Assembly: GCF_900100855.1 (NCBI RefSeq)
Contig: NZ_FNCB01000003.1
Span: 124,001-188,000 of the forward strand
Reading direction: 5' to 3'
Source: Idiomarina zobellii
Lineage (GTDB): Bacteria; Pseudomonadota; Gammaproteobacteria; Enterobacterales; Alteromonadaceae
DNA length: 64,000 bases
In this document: piece after piece, positions 1 to 10,509 of the stretch
How positions within the stretch are numbered: the first letter of the stretch is position 1
Layout: each line of letters starts with the position of its first letter
Made by a program: the position numbers and the translations under genes
The notes under the pieces: model-generated
What the model saw: only the letters and a program-made list of their open reading frames with translations
Database searches by the model: none
What the model was told of the DNA's origin: nothing

Positions 1-1383
1 CGCCATTTCACCAACCGAACGAATACGGCGGTTACCCAAGTGATCGATATCATCCACTTCATCAAGACCGTTACGAATCTCGATAAGCTTCTTCATGACA
101 TCGATAATGTCTTCTTTCGACAACGTGTTATCACCACTTAAGTCATCACGACCTAAACGGCGGTTAAACTTCATGCGACCAACGGTCGATAAGTCGTAAC
201 GCTCTTCGCTGAAGAATAAGTTATCGAATAATGCTTCTGCTGCTTCGCGAGTCGGTGGTTCGCCTGGGCGCATCATACGATAGATTTCAACCAACGCTTC
301 CAAACGGTTTGTGGTTGAATCTACGCGCAGCGTTTCGCTCATGTAAGGACCGTGGTCCAAATCATTCACAAACAGCGTTTCAATTTTCTTAATACCGGCT
401 TCGCTCAATGCCGCAATTAACTCAAGCGTTAATACGTCATTTGCGTGGCCAATAACTTCGCCTGTTTTCTTATCGGCGTAGTCTTTTGCTAATACTTTTC
501 CGACCATGTATTCAGTCGGCACGTCCATTTCTTTAATGTCCAGTTTCTCTAACTGACGAATATGGCGTGCGGTAATACGACGGCCTTTTTCAACCAATAC
601 TTCACCATCAGCACCTTTGATGTCGAACTTCGCAGTTTCGCCGCGAAGACGTTCAGGCACCAACTCCATCTTGACTTTGGTTTTCAAGATTTCGAAGTAG
701 GTTGTTTCGAAGAACATATCGAGCATTTCTTCGGTGCTGTAGTCTAGTGCACGAAGAATAATAGACGCCGGTAATTTACGGCGACGGTCGATACGAACAA
801 ACACGTTGTCTTTAGGATCAAACTCAAAATCTAACCACGAGCCACGGTATGGGATAACTCGTGCGTTATACAGAACTTTACCTGACGAATGTGATTTACC
901 TTTGTCATGGTCAAAAAAGACACCTGGAGAGCGGTGAAGCTGAGAAACGATAACTCGTTCTGTACCATTGATAACGAAGGTTCCGTTTTCTGTCATTAAC
1001 GGAATTTCGCCCATGTACACTTCTTGCTCTTTAATGTCTTTAACCGTGCCGGCTGCTGCTTCTTTATCAAACAGGACCAGACGCAGTTTCACACGCAGAG
1101 GTGCTGAGTAGGTAATACCACGAATTTGACATTCTTCAACGTCAAACGCCGGCTCACCCATGTGATAACTGACGTACTGCAGTTCCGCATTACCTGAGTA
1201 GCTGGCAATAGGAAAAACCGAACGAAAAGCCGCTTCCAGGCCGTTATTGGCATCTGGATCGACTTCAATAAATTTCTTAAATGAATCAAGCTGCATAGAC
1301 AGCAAATAAGGCACTTCTAAGACCTGCGGTCGTTTACCAAAGTCCTTACGAATACGTTTTTTCTCAGAGTAGGAGTACGCCAT
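1..1383 (-). CDS. rpoB: RNA polymerase beta subunit, N-terminal 461 residues (partial)
   Basis: Beta subunit of RNA polymerase, part of the catalytic core. The minus-strand frame opens with [20 protein letters not shown] and matches E. coli RpoB through the protrusion and lobe region, to about E. coli residue 460 ([10 protein letters not shown]), where the window ends. The rifampicin cluster I region (about 507-533) lies outside. The ATG is at 1381-1383. The gene is downstream of rplL, separated by an attenuator-like hairpin, as in the enterobacterial rplKAJL-rpoBC cluster. No internal stop is seen. Confidence 0.97.
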   Translation of the reverse strand, partial: MAYSYSEKKRIRKDFGKRPQVLEVPYLLSMQLDSFKKFIEVDPDANNGLEAAFRSVFPIASYSGNAELQYVSYHMGEPAFDVEECQIRGITYSAPLRVKLRLVLFDKEAAAGTVKDIKEQEVYMGEIPLMTENGTFVINGTERVIVSQLHRSPGVFFDHDKGKSHSSGKVLYNARVIPYRGSWLDFEFDPKDNVFVRIDRRRKLPASIILRALDYSTEEMLDMFFETTYFEILKTKVKMELVPERLRGETAKFDIKGADGEVLVEKGRRITARHIRQLEKLDIKEMDVPTEYMVGKVLAKDYADKKTGEVIGHANDVLTLELIAALSEAGIKKIETLFVNDLDHGPYMSETLRVDSTTNRLEALVEIYRMMRPGEPPTREAAEALFDNLFFSEERYDLSTVGRMKFNRRLGRDDLSGDNTLSKEDIIDVMKKLIEIRNGLDEVDDIDHLGNRRIRSVGEMA

Positions 1384-1530
1384 GGGGTTCCTCAGCTAGC
1401 TGATTGATGACCCTAACCAACGAGTGGTTCGATGGTTAAGACAGATGAATCTTTTATCTGTCGATCCCGTGTTGTTTTTGCAAAACTTGTATCCCAACCT
1501 CGGGCAAAAATGATACAAGCAATACAGCGC

Positions 1531-1561
1531 AAAAAGGCTGGTGGTTATTTAACCACCAGCC
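1531..1561 (-). terminator. Attenuator/terminator hairpin between rplL and rpoB
   Basis: A perfect inverted repeat (GGCTGGTGGTT, short loop, AACCACCAGCC) occupies 1536-1561. On the minus strand it is followed by TTTTT, the form of an intrinsic terminator. In E. coli the rplL-rpoB gap holds a partial terminator that lowers rpoBC expression relative to ribosomal proteins. The same role is inferred here because rpoB follows with no obvious separate strong promoter. Confidence 0.8.
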
Positions 1562-1599
1562 CAAGGCCCTAAAGAGCCATATTTTGTACAAAAGTCGAC

Positions 1600-1977
1600 T
1601 TACTTAACTTCAACTTCCGCACCAGCTTCTTCAAGCTGCTTTTTCAGCTCTTCAGCTTCGTCTTTGCTAACACCTTCTTTGACTGCAACTGGTGCAGACT
1701 CAACCATAGCTTTAGCTTCTTTCAAGCCAAGGCCAGTTGCGCCGCGAACAGCTTTGATAGCAGCTACTTTGTTGCTACCAGCGCCTTTCAGCATTACGTC
1801 AAATTCAGTTTTCTCTTCAGCTGCTGCTTCGCCGCCTGCTGCTGGACCAGCTGCTACTGCAACTGCTGCAGATGCGTCAACGCCGAATTTTTCTTCAGCT
1901 GCTTCGATCAGTTCAACCAGTTCCATTACTGGCATTTCAGCGATCGCGTTTAAGATATCGTCTTTAGTCAGAGCCAT
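1600..1977 (-). CDS. rplL: 50S ribosomal protein L7/L12
   Basis: The stalk protein of the 50S subunit, present in several copies and recruiting translation factors. The 125-residue product has the expected layout: N-terminal dimerisation helix ([20 protein letters not shown]), Ala/Gly-rich hinge around residues 37-55, and a C-terminal domain with the conserved [12 protein letters not shown] segment. It lies 53 bp downstream of rplJ, whose product anchors L7/L12 dimers on the ribosome. The stop is TAA. Confidence 0.98.
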   Translation of the reverse strand: MALTKDDILNAIAEMPVMELVELIEAAEEKFGVDASAAVAVAAGPAAGGEAAAEEKTEFDVMLKGAGSNKVAAIKAVRGATGLGLKEAKAMVESAPVAVKEGVSKDEAEELKKQLEEAGAEVEVK

Positions 1978-2030
1978 TACTCTAAACTCCTGGGTTGATA
2001 ATTACAAAAAATGGTTAAAAAACCAACGTA

Positions 2031-2549
2031 TTATTTAGCGTCTTTAATTGCTGCCAACGTTCTAACGAACTTGCTAGGTACTTCGTTAACTGTTTTAACG
2101 AACTTGCTAACAGGTTCTTTGAAGGTGGCGAGCAATTTAGCCAATGCTTCGTCACGAGTCGGAAGTGAAGCAACTGCGTCCAATTTCTCAGGACCCATGA
2201 TGCCATTACCGATTGACAGAGCTGTTACCTGCAGGTTCTTGTTCTCTTTGGCAAAGTCTTTGAACAAACGAGCTGAAGCGCCCGGTGCGTCCAAAGAAAA
2301 ACCATAAACAAGAGGTCCTTTCAGTACATCGCTCATGTCGTCGAACTGAGTGCCTTCAAAAGCGCGCTTCGCAAGAGTATTTCGAACAACTTTCAGAAAT
2401 ACGCCTTGTTCACGTGCTTTTTTACGAAGCTCAGTCATATCGGCAACTTCGATGCCTCGATATTCAGCAACGGTGACGGCTAGCGCATTCGAAGCAACGT
2501 CGTTAACTTCCTTAACGATGGCTTTCTTTCCGGCTAAACCAATTGCCAC
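2031..2549 (-). CDS. rplJ: 50S ribosomal protein L10
   Basis: L10 forms the base of the ribosomal stalk, binding 23S rRNA and L7/L12 dimers, and represses its own operon. A longer frame reaches 2615, but the E. coli alignment places the start at a GTG (2547-2549), giving an N-terminus of (M)[17 protein letters not shown] good ribosome binding site, GAGGTG, precedes this GTG. The product is 172 residues, close to the usual 165-175. [12 protein letters not shown] and RNTLAKRA are family motifs. Confidence 0.95.
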   Translation of the reverse strand: MAIGLAGKKAIVKEVNDVASNALAVTVAEYRGIEVADMTELRKKAREQGVFLKVVRNTLAKRAFEGTQFDDMSDVLKGPLVYGFSLDAPGASARLFKDFAKENKNLQVTALSIGNGIMGPEKLDAVASLPTRDEALAKLLATFKEPVSKFVKTVNEVPSKFVRTLAAIKDAK

Positions 2550-2797
2550 TGATATCACCTCGTTTTCAATTTGGAGCCGAAGCTCCACGTTACAATTAGG
2601 TGGAGTTACCTCCACCGCGTTGTCACGGTGATTCTCTACCCAGAGAGCCTGAGTCGGATATCACCATCTGCGTAGGAAATTAAGTGCCGCTATTCGATAC
2701 TACTGAAATTCTCGCGGTACACCTACGGTCTTGGACGGGAGCCTTGCTTGTTGCCTTTTGAGCATTACAAACGGCAGCTCCAACCCATAAACCTTAA
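2550..2797 (-). promoter_or_regulatory. rplJ leader (L10 autoregulatory leader region)
   Basis: A 248-bp untranslated gap between rplA and rplJ. It contains a perfect 7-bp hairpin (GGTGGAG, 4-nt loop, CTCCACC; 2599-2616). Close to rplJ there is a UUCG-capped hairpin, TGGAGCTTCGGCTCCA on the minus strand (2572-2587). In bacteria the L10 or L10-L12 complex binds a leader at this place to repress translation. The position and the structured sequence support that role. The kink-turn was not modelled. Confidence 0.7.
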
Positions 2798-3493
2798 TTA
2801 ACCAGCGCTAACAGTACCCTGGTCAATACTTACACCAGCGCCCATCGTTGTAGATAAGCTGATGCGTTTAAAGTAAACACCTTTTGCAGAAGAAGGCTTA
2901 GCTTTCTTAAGCGCACCTAATAATGCATCAAGGTTTTCTTTCAATTTCGCGTCATCGAAATCAACACGGCCGATTGTTGCGTGAACAATACCGTTTTTGT
3001 CGTTGCGATAACGAACCTGACCCGCTTTAGCATTTTTAACAGCTGTTGCTACGTCAGGAGTTACAGTACCTGTTTTCGGGTTAGGCATCAGGCCTCGAGG
3101 ACCTAAGATTTGACCTAATTGACCAACAACACGCATTGCGTCAGGTGATGCTACGACAACGTCGAAGTTCATTTCACCTTTCTTAACTTGTTCAGCCAAG
3201 TCTTCCATACCAACAATGTCAGCACCCGCTTCTTTCGCCTTGTCTGCATTGTCGCCAGAAGTAAAGACTGCAACGCGAACGTCACGACCTGTACCATTTG
3301 GTAATACAGTCGCGCCACGAACGTTTTGGTCAGATTTACGAGCATCGATGCCAAGGTTTACTGCAACATCAACGCTTTCAGTGAACTTTGCTGTTGCTAG
3401 TTCTTTCAACAGTGCAATTGCTTCATTCACGTCGTAATCGCGGGCTTCAACTTTCTCTGCGATCATGCGAGCGCGTTTTGTTAATTTAGCCAT
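2798..3493 (-). CDS. rplA: 50S ribosomal protein L1
   Basis: L1 binds 23S rRNA at the L1 stalk near the E site and represses translation of rplK-rplA through its mRNA. The 231-residue protein has the family start [15 protein letters not shown] and the central motif [15 protein letters not shown]. It begins 3 bp after the rplK stop, so the pair is co-transcribed. The stop is TAA. Confidence 0.98.
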   Translation of the reverse strand: MAKLTKRARMIAEKVEARDYDVNEAIALLKELATAKFTESVDVAVNLGIDARKSDQNVRGATVLPNGTGRDVRVAVFTSGDNADKAKEAGADIVGMEDLAEQVKKGEMNFDVVVASPDAMRVVGQLGQILGPRGLMPNPKTGTVTPDVATAVKNAKAGQVRYRNDKNGIVHATIGRVDFDDAKLKENLDALLGALKKAKPSSAKGVYFKRISLSTTMGAGVSIDQGTVSAG

Positions 3494-3496
3494 CGA

Positions 3497-3925
3497 TTAG
3501 CCCTCCACGTTCAAGCCCATCGCGCGAGCAGAGCCGGCGATAGTGCGTACAGCTGCGTCCATGTCGGCAGCAGTAAGGTCTGGTTCTTTAGTTTTTGCAA
3601 TTTCTTCTAATTGCGCACGAGTCACAGTACCAACTTTTTTGGTATTAGGCTCGCCAGAACCGCTCTTGATACCCGCTGCTTTCTTAAGCAAGAAAGACGC
3701 AGGAGGCGTTTTCGTGATGAACGTGAATGAACGATCTTCAAATACTGTAATTTCAACAGGAACAGGCGCGCCTTTTTCCAGGCTATCTGTTTGCGCGTTG
3801 AATGCTTTACAGAATTCCATGATGTTTACACCGTGCTGACCCAAAGCAGGACCAACTGGCGGTGACGGGTTAGCTGAACCAGCAGCTACCTGTAATTTGA
3901 TAATGGCTGATACTTTCTTCGCCAT
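3497..3925 (-). CDS. rplK: 50S ribosomal protein L11
   Basis: L11 binds the GTPase-associated region of 23S rRNA and is needed for RelA activation and binding of translation factors. The 142-residue product carries the N-terminal signature [20 protein letters not shown], including the thiostrepton-region prolines, and the C-terminal rRNA-binding domain ([14 protein letters not shown]). The gene is the first of rplK-rplA and has its own promoter in the 137-bp gap after nusG. Confidence 0.98.
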   Translation of the reverse strand: MAKKVSAIIKLQVAAGSANPSPPVGPALGQHGVNIMEFCKAFNAQTDSLEKGAPVPVEITVFEDRSFTFITKTPPASFLLKKAAGIKSGSGEPNTKKVGTVTRAQLEEIAKTKEPDLTAADMDAAVRTIAGSARAMGLNVEG

Positions 3926-4011
3926 GATTATTTCCTCTGTTGTGGGTTTAACGCCTCGTAACTTTTCAGAGTAAAGTTACTCAATCGGCTCCCCGTTAAA
4001 AAAGGACGCGA

Positions 4012-4040
4012 ATTATAAGTGAATTCGCGCCGTTGATCAA
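4012..4040 (-). promoter_or_regulatory. Promoter for rplK-rplA (P-L11)
   Basis: On the minus strand, TTGATC (4035-4040) and a perfect TATAAT (4012-4017) are separated by 17 bp, followed by a GC-rich stretch (TCGCG). The site lies in the nusG-rplK gap, where E. coli has its L11 promoter. The transcript would start about 80 bases before the rplK ATG. Confidence 0.8.
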
Positions 4041-4062
4041 TGCTAGATTGATGATTTTTTGA

Positions 4063-4602
4063 TCACGACTTCTCGATTTGACCAAACTCTAAATCGACAG
4101 GTGTTGCACGACCAAAGATAGAGACGGAAACCGTTACGCGACTTTTCTCGTAATCAACTTCTTCAACAGTTCCGTTAAAGTCAGCAAACGGACCGTCGGT
4201 AACACGAACCACTTCACCCGGCTCAAACAATGTTTTCGGCTTCGGCTTGTCCGCAGAATCCTGCAAGCGGTCAAGAATAGCGTCCGCTTCTTTTTTAGAA
4301 ATAGGCGTTGGACGGTCGCTTGTACCACCAATAAACCCAAGGACACGCGGAACGCTCTTAATTAAATGCCATGAATCTTCGTCCATGGTCATTTCAACTA
4401 GCACGTAGCCAGGAAAGAATTTACGTTCGCTTTTGCGACGTACGCCGCCACGCATTTCTACGACTTCTTCCTTCGGTACTAATATTTCACCGAATTTGTC
4501 TTCCATGCCATGCAGCTTGATATGTTCTTTTAGAGATTCAGCAACACGAGCTTCGTAACCGGAAAATGCCTGTACGACGTACCAACGTTTCTTATCGCTC
4601 AT
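4063..4602 (-). CDS. nusG: Transcription termination/antitermination protein NusG
   Basis: NusG binds RNA polymerase, speeds elongation, and links it to Rho or the ribosome. The 179-residue product has the NGN domain ([26 protein letters not shown] near residue 65) and a C-terminal KOW domain ([19 protein letters not shown]). The gene starts 3 bp after secE ends, the standard secE-nusG pair. The stop is TGA. Confidence 0.98.
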   Translation of the reverse strand: MSDKKRWYVVQAFSGYEARVAESLKEHIKLHGMEDKFGEILVPKEEVVEMRGGVRRKSERKFFPGYVLVEMTMDEDSWHLIKSVPRVLGFIGGTSDRPTPISKKEADAILDRLQDSADKPKPKTLFEPGEVVRVTDGPFADFNGTVEEVDYEKSRVTVSVSIFGRATPVDLEFGQIEKS

Positions 4603-4605
4603 AGA

Positions 4606-4986
4606 TTAAATCTCCAATCCGGTTAAGAAGCCAACGACACGCACAAGGATGCCATCAAGACCCCAGAGAATTAACGCAACAATAACGGTCGCGACAACAA
4701 CAATAAGCGTTGTTTGAGTTGCTTCCTGACGAGAAGGCCAAACGACTTTGCGAACCTCAGTGCGACTTTCTTTAGCGAAAGACACAAACTTTCTGCCCTT
4801 AATTGTGGTGCTAGCGAAAAAGCCAGCCAGTCCCACTAATACGACAACGCCTATAGCGCGATAGAGTACTGAGATTTCTTCTGCGTAGTAGTGATTACCG
4901 CCGATAGCTACAACTAGCAAGGCGATAGTGATTATCCATTTCAAGCTGTTTAATGAACTGCTCTGCGTCTCGTTATTTGCGCTCAT
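4606..4986 (-). CDS. secE: Preprotein translocase subunit SecE
   Basis: An inner membrane component of the SecYEG translocon that clamps SecY. The 126-residue protein has the three-helix form of gammaproteobacteria: two N-terminal hydrophobic segments (about 16-30 and 43-60) and the conserved C-terminal part with EVRKVVWPSRQEATQTT before the last helix. It lies between tRNA-Trp and nusG, as in E. coli. Confidence 0.97.
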   Translation of the reverse strand: MSANNETQSSSLNSLKWIITIALLVVAIGGNHYYAEEISVLYRAIGVVVLVGLAGFFASTTIKGRKFVSFAKESRTEVRKVVWPSRQEATQTTLIVVVATVIVALILWGLDGILVRVVGFLTGLEI

Positions 4987-5031
4987 TCTTTAATCCTAAT
5001 TGCGACCGGTCTTCGCTTTGAACTTAAAATC

Positions 5032-5108
5032 TGGCAGGGGCGGAGGGATTCGAACCCCCAACCGTCGGTTTTGGAGACCGCTGTTCTGCCAATTGGAACT
5101 ACGCCCCT
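5032..5108 (-). tRNA. trpT: tRNA-Trp (anticodon CCA)
   Basis: A cloverleaf with acceptor arm AGGGGCG/CGCCCCT, anticodon loop CTCCAAA (CCA), T-loop TTCGAAT, and an encoded 3' CCA. It is placed directly before secE. The D-loop is one base longer than in the E. coli gene, giving 77 nt. Confidence 0.96.
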
Positions 5109-5190
5109 AAATAATGTCCTTCACTCTTATCTTAATTGGTGCAGGATTGGACGCGGTATTATACCTAAGACAGCGCTTGGCGCAAGCCAT

Positions 5191-5216
5191 AAAAAAGCCC
5201 GGCGCGAAGCCGGGCT
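5191..5216 (-). terminator. Intrinsic terminator after tuf
   Basis: On the minus strand the sequence reads AGCCCGGC, a TTCG-type loop, CGCCGGGCT, then TTTTTT. This GC-rich stem with a UUCG-like loop and U-run sits 25 bases after the tuf stop and separates the tRNA-tuf transcript from tRNA-Trp-secE-nusG. Confidence 0.93.
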
Positions 5217-5241
5217 CTCTCTATACGATACTTAAACCGTA

Positions 5242-6426
5242 TTAGTCGATGATCTTAGATACAACGCCTGCACCTACAGTACGACCACCTTCACGGATTG
5301 CGAAACGCAAACCTTCGTCCATTGCGATTGGAGCAATCAGCTCTACAACGAATTTCAGGTTGTCGCCTGGCATAACCATTTCTACGCCTTCCGGCAATTC
5401 TACTGCACCCGTTACGTCAGTCGTACGGAAGTAGAACTGTGGACGATAGCCTTTGAAGAATGGCGTGTGACGGCCACCTTCGTCTTTGCTCAGTACGTAA
5501 ACTTCCGCTTCGAACTTAGTATGCGGAGTAATTGTACCTGGCTTAGCCAATACCTGACCACGCTCAACTTCGTCACGCTTAGTACCACGCAACAACGCGC
5601 CGATGTTCTCACCTGCACGACCTTCGTCAAGCAGCTTACGGAACATTTCAACACCAGTCACAGTCGTCTTAGTCGTTTCTTTCATACCAACGATTTCACA
5701 CTCATCGCCAGTGTTGATGATACCGCGCTCTACACGACCGGTAACAACTGTACCACGACCTGAAATCGAGAATACGTCTTCGATTGGCATGATGAATGGC
5801 TTATCGATGTCACGCTCTGGCTCTGGGATGTATTGGTCAAGCGCATCTGCTAGCTCAACAATTTTCTTAGCCCACTCTTCGTCGCCTTCCAGCGCTTTCA
5901 GTGCTGAGCCTTGAACTACTGGCAGGTCGTCGCCCGGGAAGTCGTACTCTGACAACAACTCACGAACTTCCATTTCTACCAGCTCTAACAGCTCTTCATC
6001 GTCGACCATGTCACATTTGTTCATGAAGACAACGATGTAAGGTACGCCAACCTGACGTGAAAGCAGGATGTGTTCACGCGTTTGTGGCATTGGGCCGTCA
6101 GTTGCCGCTACTACCAGGATTGCGCCGTCCATCTGTGCAGCACCGGTGATCATGTTTTTAACATAGTCAGCGTGTCCTGGGCAGTCTACGTGTGCGTAGT
6201 GGCGAGTTGGAGTGTCATACTCAACGTGAGACGTTGAGATAGTGATACCACGCTCTTTCTCTTCTGGCGCGTTATCGATGGCTGCGAAGTCTTTCGCCGC
6301 ACCACCGTATACTTTTGCCAAAACAGTTGTAATAGCAGCGGTCAGGGTAGTTTTACCGTGGTCAACGTGACCAATGGTGCCGACGTTTACGTGCGGCTTC
6401 GAACGTTCAAATTTTTCTTTAGACAT
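5242..6426 (-). CDS. tuf: Elongation factor Tu
   Basis: A GTPase that delivers aminoacyl-tRNA to the ribosome. The 394-residue product is standard for the family. It has the P-loop GHVDHGKT (about residues 19-26), RGITI in switch I, DCPGHADY (G3), NKCD (G4) and SALKAL (G5), followed by two beta-barrel domains. It is the last gene of the four-tRNA operon, the tufB arrangement of enterobacteria. A second tuf copy may exist outside the window. Confidence 0.98.
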   Translation of the reverse strand: MSKEKFERSKPHVNVGTIGHVDHGKTTLTAAITTVLAKVYGGAAKDFAAIDNAPEEKERGITISTSHVEYDTPTRHYAHVDCPGHADYVKNMITGAAQMDGAILVVAATDGPMPQTREHILLSRQVGVPYIVVFMNKCDMVDDEELLELVEMEVRELLSEYDFPGDDLPVVQGSALKALEGDEEWAKKIVELADALDQYIPEPERDIDKPFIMPIEDVFSISGRGTVVTGRVERGIINTGDECEIVGMKETTKTTVTGVEMFRKLLDEGRAGENIGALLRGTKRDEVERGQVLAKPGTITPHTKFEAEVYVLSKDEGGRHTPFFKGYRPQFYFRTTDVTGAVELPEGVEMVMPGDNLKFVVELIAPIAMDEGLRFAIREGGRTVGAGVVSKIID

Positions 6427-6513
6427 TGCAGCCTCTCTAACAAAATTCTTTTGGTGTTTTACCTAAACTTACGTTTGCATACCAAGGTTTCGTTAGAATG
6501 GCCTAAAAAGAAA

Positions 6514-6589
6514 TGGTGCTGATAGGCGGATTCGAACCGCCGACCTCACCCTTACCAAGGGTGCGCTCTACCAACTGAGCTATATCAGC
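6514..6589 (-). tRNA. thrT: tRNA-Thr (anticodon GGT)
   Basis: The acceptor strand begins GCTGATA, the anticodon loop is TTGGTAA (GGT), the T-arm is GGCGGTTCGAATCCGCC, and the 3' CCA is encoded. It is almost identical to E. coli thrT and occupies the same last-tRNA position before tuf. Confidence 0.96.
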
Positions 6590-6601
6590 ACGACTTGAAT
6601 T

Positions 6602-6676
<75 letters not shown>

Positions 6677-6721
6677 AAATTCACAATTTTGTGAGGCCAC
6701 CTCAAAACCAAGGAAATTGCG

Positions 6722-6806
6722 TGGTGGAGGGGGCAGGATTCGAACCTGCGAAGGCGGAGCCGTCAGATTTAGAGTCTGATCCCTTTGGCCACTCGGGAAC
6801 CCCTCC
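6722..6806 (-). tRNA. Class II tRNA-Tyr with anticodon CTA (predicted amber suppressor)
   Basis: An 85-nt class II tRNA at the tyrU position of the operon. It starts GGAGGGGTTCCCGAG, has discriminator A and encoded CCA, a short variable arm (GGC, loop, GCC) and T-arm CAGGTTCGAATCCTG, all close to E. coli tRNA-Tyr. The anticodon stem TCAGA/TCTGA is intact, but the 7-nt loop is CTCTAAA. Position 34 is therefore C, not G, and the anticodon is CUA, which pairs with UAG. The same single change converts E. coli tRNA-Tyr into supF. A normal GTA gene would have to exist elsewhere in the genome. A sequencing error is the main alternative. Confidence 0.88.
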
Positions 6807-6825
6807 CGCATTTTGCAATTTGAAT

Positions 6826-6901
<76 letters not shown>

Positions 6902-6921
6902 ACCCCGGTTAGGTGGAGCGC

Positions 6922-6950
6922 ATTCTATGGTACTAAATTTGATAGTGCAA
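6922..6950 (-). promoter_or_regulatory. Promoter of the four-tRNA-tuf operon
   Basis: On the minus strand, TTGCAC (6945-6950) and TAGAAT (6922-6927) are spaced by 17 bp. A GC-rich discriminator, GCGCTCC, follows. GC-rich discriminators are typical of stringently controlled stable-RNA promoters. The first tRNA begins about 20 bp downstream. Confidence 0.8.
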
Positions 6951-6988
6951 TAGCTTTGCGCAAAAAATTTAAAAATTCGCGACCAAGT

Positions 6989-7023
6989 GGTCAGTTTTTA
7001 ACTCCTTTGAGTAAAAACCGACC
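6989..7023 (-). terminator. Hairpin after purA, possible terminator
   Basis: A long imperfect inverted repeat (GGTCAGTTTTTAACTC, short loop, GAGTAAAAACCGACC) lies just beyond the purA stop. The stem contains the A/T run rather than being followed by a clean U-tract, so intrinsic termination is plausible but not certain. Confidence 0.5.
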
Positions 7024-7034
7024 GAAGTAGCCAT

Positions 7035-8363
<1,329 letters not shown>

Positions 8364-8395
8364 TTACCTTGTATCGGGGAGTTTGTACATGAGGG

Positions 8396-8424
8396 AAAAG
8401 TGCCCAATAGAGTCATTGGGCACT
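8396..8424 (-). terminator. Terminator hairpin after hflC
   Basis: The minus strand reads AGTGCCCAAT, a 6-base loop, ATTGGGCACT, then a short T-run (TTTT). The 10-bp perfect stem lies 10 bases after the hflC stop, before the purA promoter region. Confidence 0.75.
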
Positions 8425-8434
8425 GGTTGGACTT

Positions 8435-9328
8435 TTAGTCTTCTTTCGAACCCATCATATTTTGCAGATAACGGAAGAAGTCACTGTTCGCATCCAGGAC
8501 TAGCATGTCATTACCGTTACCAAAGGAGTTGGTATAAGCTTCCATACTGCGGATGAATGCAAAAAACTCAGCGTCTTTTTCATACGCTTCAGCATAAATA
8601 CGAGCGGCCTCTGCGTCACCTTCACCACGCAGTTCACGCGACTGACGCTTAGCATCAGCGAGCATAACGGTCACTCGGGCATCGACGTCGGCACGGATAA
8701 ACTCAGCCTGCTCTTTACCTTCTGACCGGTGCTCTGTCGCAACCGCTTGACGCTCAGCACGCATACGCTGATAAATCGATTGGCTGACCTCGGTCGGCAG
8801 GTTAATTTGCATAACCCGTACGTCAAGCACTTCAATACCTAAATCTGAAGCACTTTTAGCGCCCTGAAGCAACGCTTCACGCATAAGCTCGTCACGCTCA
8901 CCAGAAACAATATCTGAAATGGTGCGATTACCAAACTCGCTACGCAAGCCACTGTTGATTCGACGAGTAAGTAAAGCTTCTGCTTGCAGAATATTACCGC
9001 CGTTTGTACTCAGGTAGAACGTAGAGAAATCATTAATACGCCACATGACATAGGTATCAACAATTAAGTCTTTTTTCTCACTGGTTACAAAGCGGTCTGG
9101 GTCACCGTCCAAAGTTTGCAGGCGCGCATCCAGCTTTTTAACTTGCTCGATAAAGGGTATTTTAAAGTGTAAGCCTGGCTCGAATACCATCGCTTCACCC
9201 GTTTGGGCGTTACGTTCAACCTTACCAAATTGAATCAAAATGGCTCGCTCACCCTCTTTCACCACGTAGATGGAGGACAAACCCAGCGCGACCAGGACCA
9301 CAACTATTATTGCGATTAGGTTTTTCAT
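8435..9328 (-). CDS. hflC: Protease modulator HflC
   Basis: A membrane-anchored SPFH/prohibitin protein that forms the HflKC complex around the FtsH protease. The 297-residue product has an N-terminal transmembrane segment (IAIIVVVLVALGLSSIYVVK), an SPFH domain starting at EGERAILIQFGKV, and a helical Ala/Glu-rich region (RGEGDAEAARIYAEAY). Its start overlaps the hflK stop by one base. It is shorter than E. coli HflC (334) but complete. Confidence 0.96.
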   Translation of the reverse strand: MKNLIAIIVVVLVALGLSSIYVVKEGERAILIQFGKVERNAQTGEAMVFEPGLHFKIPFIEQVKKLDARLQTLDGDPDRFVTSEKKDLIVDTYVMWRINDFSTFYLSTNGGNILQAEALLTRRINSGLRSEFGNRTISDIVSGERDELMREALLQGAKSASDLGIEVLDVRVMQINLPTEVSQSIYQRMRAERQAVATEHRSEGKEQAEFIRADVDARVTVMLADAKRQSRELRGEGDAEAARIYAEAYEKDAEFFAFIRSMEAYTNSFGNGNDMLVLDANSDFFRYLQNMMGSKED

Positions 9329-10479
9329 TAGTTTCGACCTCCGCTACGGTTGCTGTTGCGAGTGTTTTGCGGTTCCGAGTTAAAAGACGTTCCTGCGCCT
9401 TGCTCTGGAACTCGCGGAGGCGAGAAGGTTTCAGTATTACGACCTTGCTTCTCTAATAGTTTTTCAAGCGGCAAGTACATCATGTTGTTGCCACCTTCGA
9501 CATCCACCAGGACTTTTGGTGTCTTCGCATAAAGGTCTTGGAGTGTGTCTAAGTAAATGCGTTCACGCGTCACTTCCGGTGCTCGCTCGTACTGAGGTAA
9601 TAGCTCGTTAAAGCGTGCAACCTCACCCTGAGCTTCCAAAATAATTTGTTCACGATACGCTTGAGCTTCTTGCAACATGCGGCGAACTTGACCACGTGCT
9701 AACGGCTCAACTTCACGCGCATAGGCTTCGGCTTCACGAATGTAACGCTCTTCATCCTCTTGCGCAGAAATAGCGTCATCGAAAGAGTCTTTAACCGCTT
9801 CAGGCGGACGTGCTGGCAGTAAGTTAATATCGACAACCTGCAGACCAACCGTGTAAGGATTCATTGTCGACTCAAGCATATCTAAAGTGTCTGCACGCAC
9901 TTGCTCACGACCACGAGTCAGCACTTCGTCCATTGTTGTATGACCAACAACATAACGTAACGCACTGTCAGTTGCGCGTGACAATACGCCGTCTGCGTCC
10001 TGAACATTGAATAAGTAAGCGCGGGGATCGACCACACGGTACTGAACATCAAGCTCGACACGAACAACGTTTTCATCTTGAGTCAGCATGTAACCCTCGG
10101 TTTTATCCGAACGAACGTTGTTAACGTCGACATGTTCAACGGTATCGACAAAAACAGGGCGCCAATGCAGACCTGACTCAACCATTGTGTGGAACTGACC
10201 AAAACGAAGCACGACGCCACGGTCAGCTTCTTTTACGGTATAAAAGCCCGCAATGAACCAAACAATAAGGGCGATAATAGCAATAATGCCAATACCTTTA
10301 CTTGGAATGCCTGAGCTACCGCCAGAGCCTCCACCTTTATTGCCGCCAAAGCCGAACTTTGAAAAGAGTTTACGGACTGCTTCGTCAAGATCAGGTGGTC
10401 CCTGATCTTTACCGCCCTGATTTTTCCATGGGTCACGGTCGTTGTTGTTACCGCCGTTCCCCGGTTGATTCCAAGCCAT
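9328..10479 (-). CDS. hflK: FtsH protease activity modulator HflK
   Basis: The SPFH partner of HflC in the periplasm-facing HflKC complex that controls FtsH. The start MAWNQPGNGGNN at 10479 matches E. coli HflK and has GGAG placed before it. An ATG 12 bases upstream is less likely. Features are a Gly/Asn-rich N-terminus, a transmembrane helix (IGIIAIIALIVWFIAGFYTV), then the SPFH domain (EADRGVVLRFGQF). The C-terminal tail is rich in Asn, Arg and Ser. The product has 383 residues. Confidence 0.95.
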   Translation of the reverse strand: MAWNQPGNGGNNNDRDPWKNQGGKDQGPPDLDEAVRKLFSKFGFGGNKGGGSGGSSGIPSKGIGIIAIIALIVWFIAGFYTVKEADRGVVLRFGQFHTMVESGLHWRPVFVDTVEHVDVNNVRSDKTEGYMLTQDENVVRVELDVQYRVVDPRAYLFNVQDADGVLSRATDSALRYVVGHTTMDEVLTRGREQVRADTLDMLESTMNPYTVGLQVVDINLLPARPPEAVKDSFDDAISAQEDEERYIREAEAYAREVEPLARGQVRRMLQEAQAYREQIILEAQGEVARFNELLPQYERAPEVTRERIYLDTLQDLYAKTPKVLVDVEGGNNMMYLPLEKLLEKQGRNTETFSPPRVPEQGAGTSFNSEPQNTRNSNRSGGRN

Positions 10480-10509
10480 GGACTGCTCCAATTTATGGTT
10501 TAACTTATA

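Noticed and set aside
2011..2307. Plus-strand open frames over rplJ, rplL and rplK
   Set aside because: They are antisense shadows with the opposite frame of strongly conserved ribosomal protein genes.
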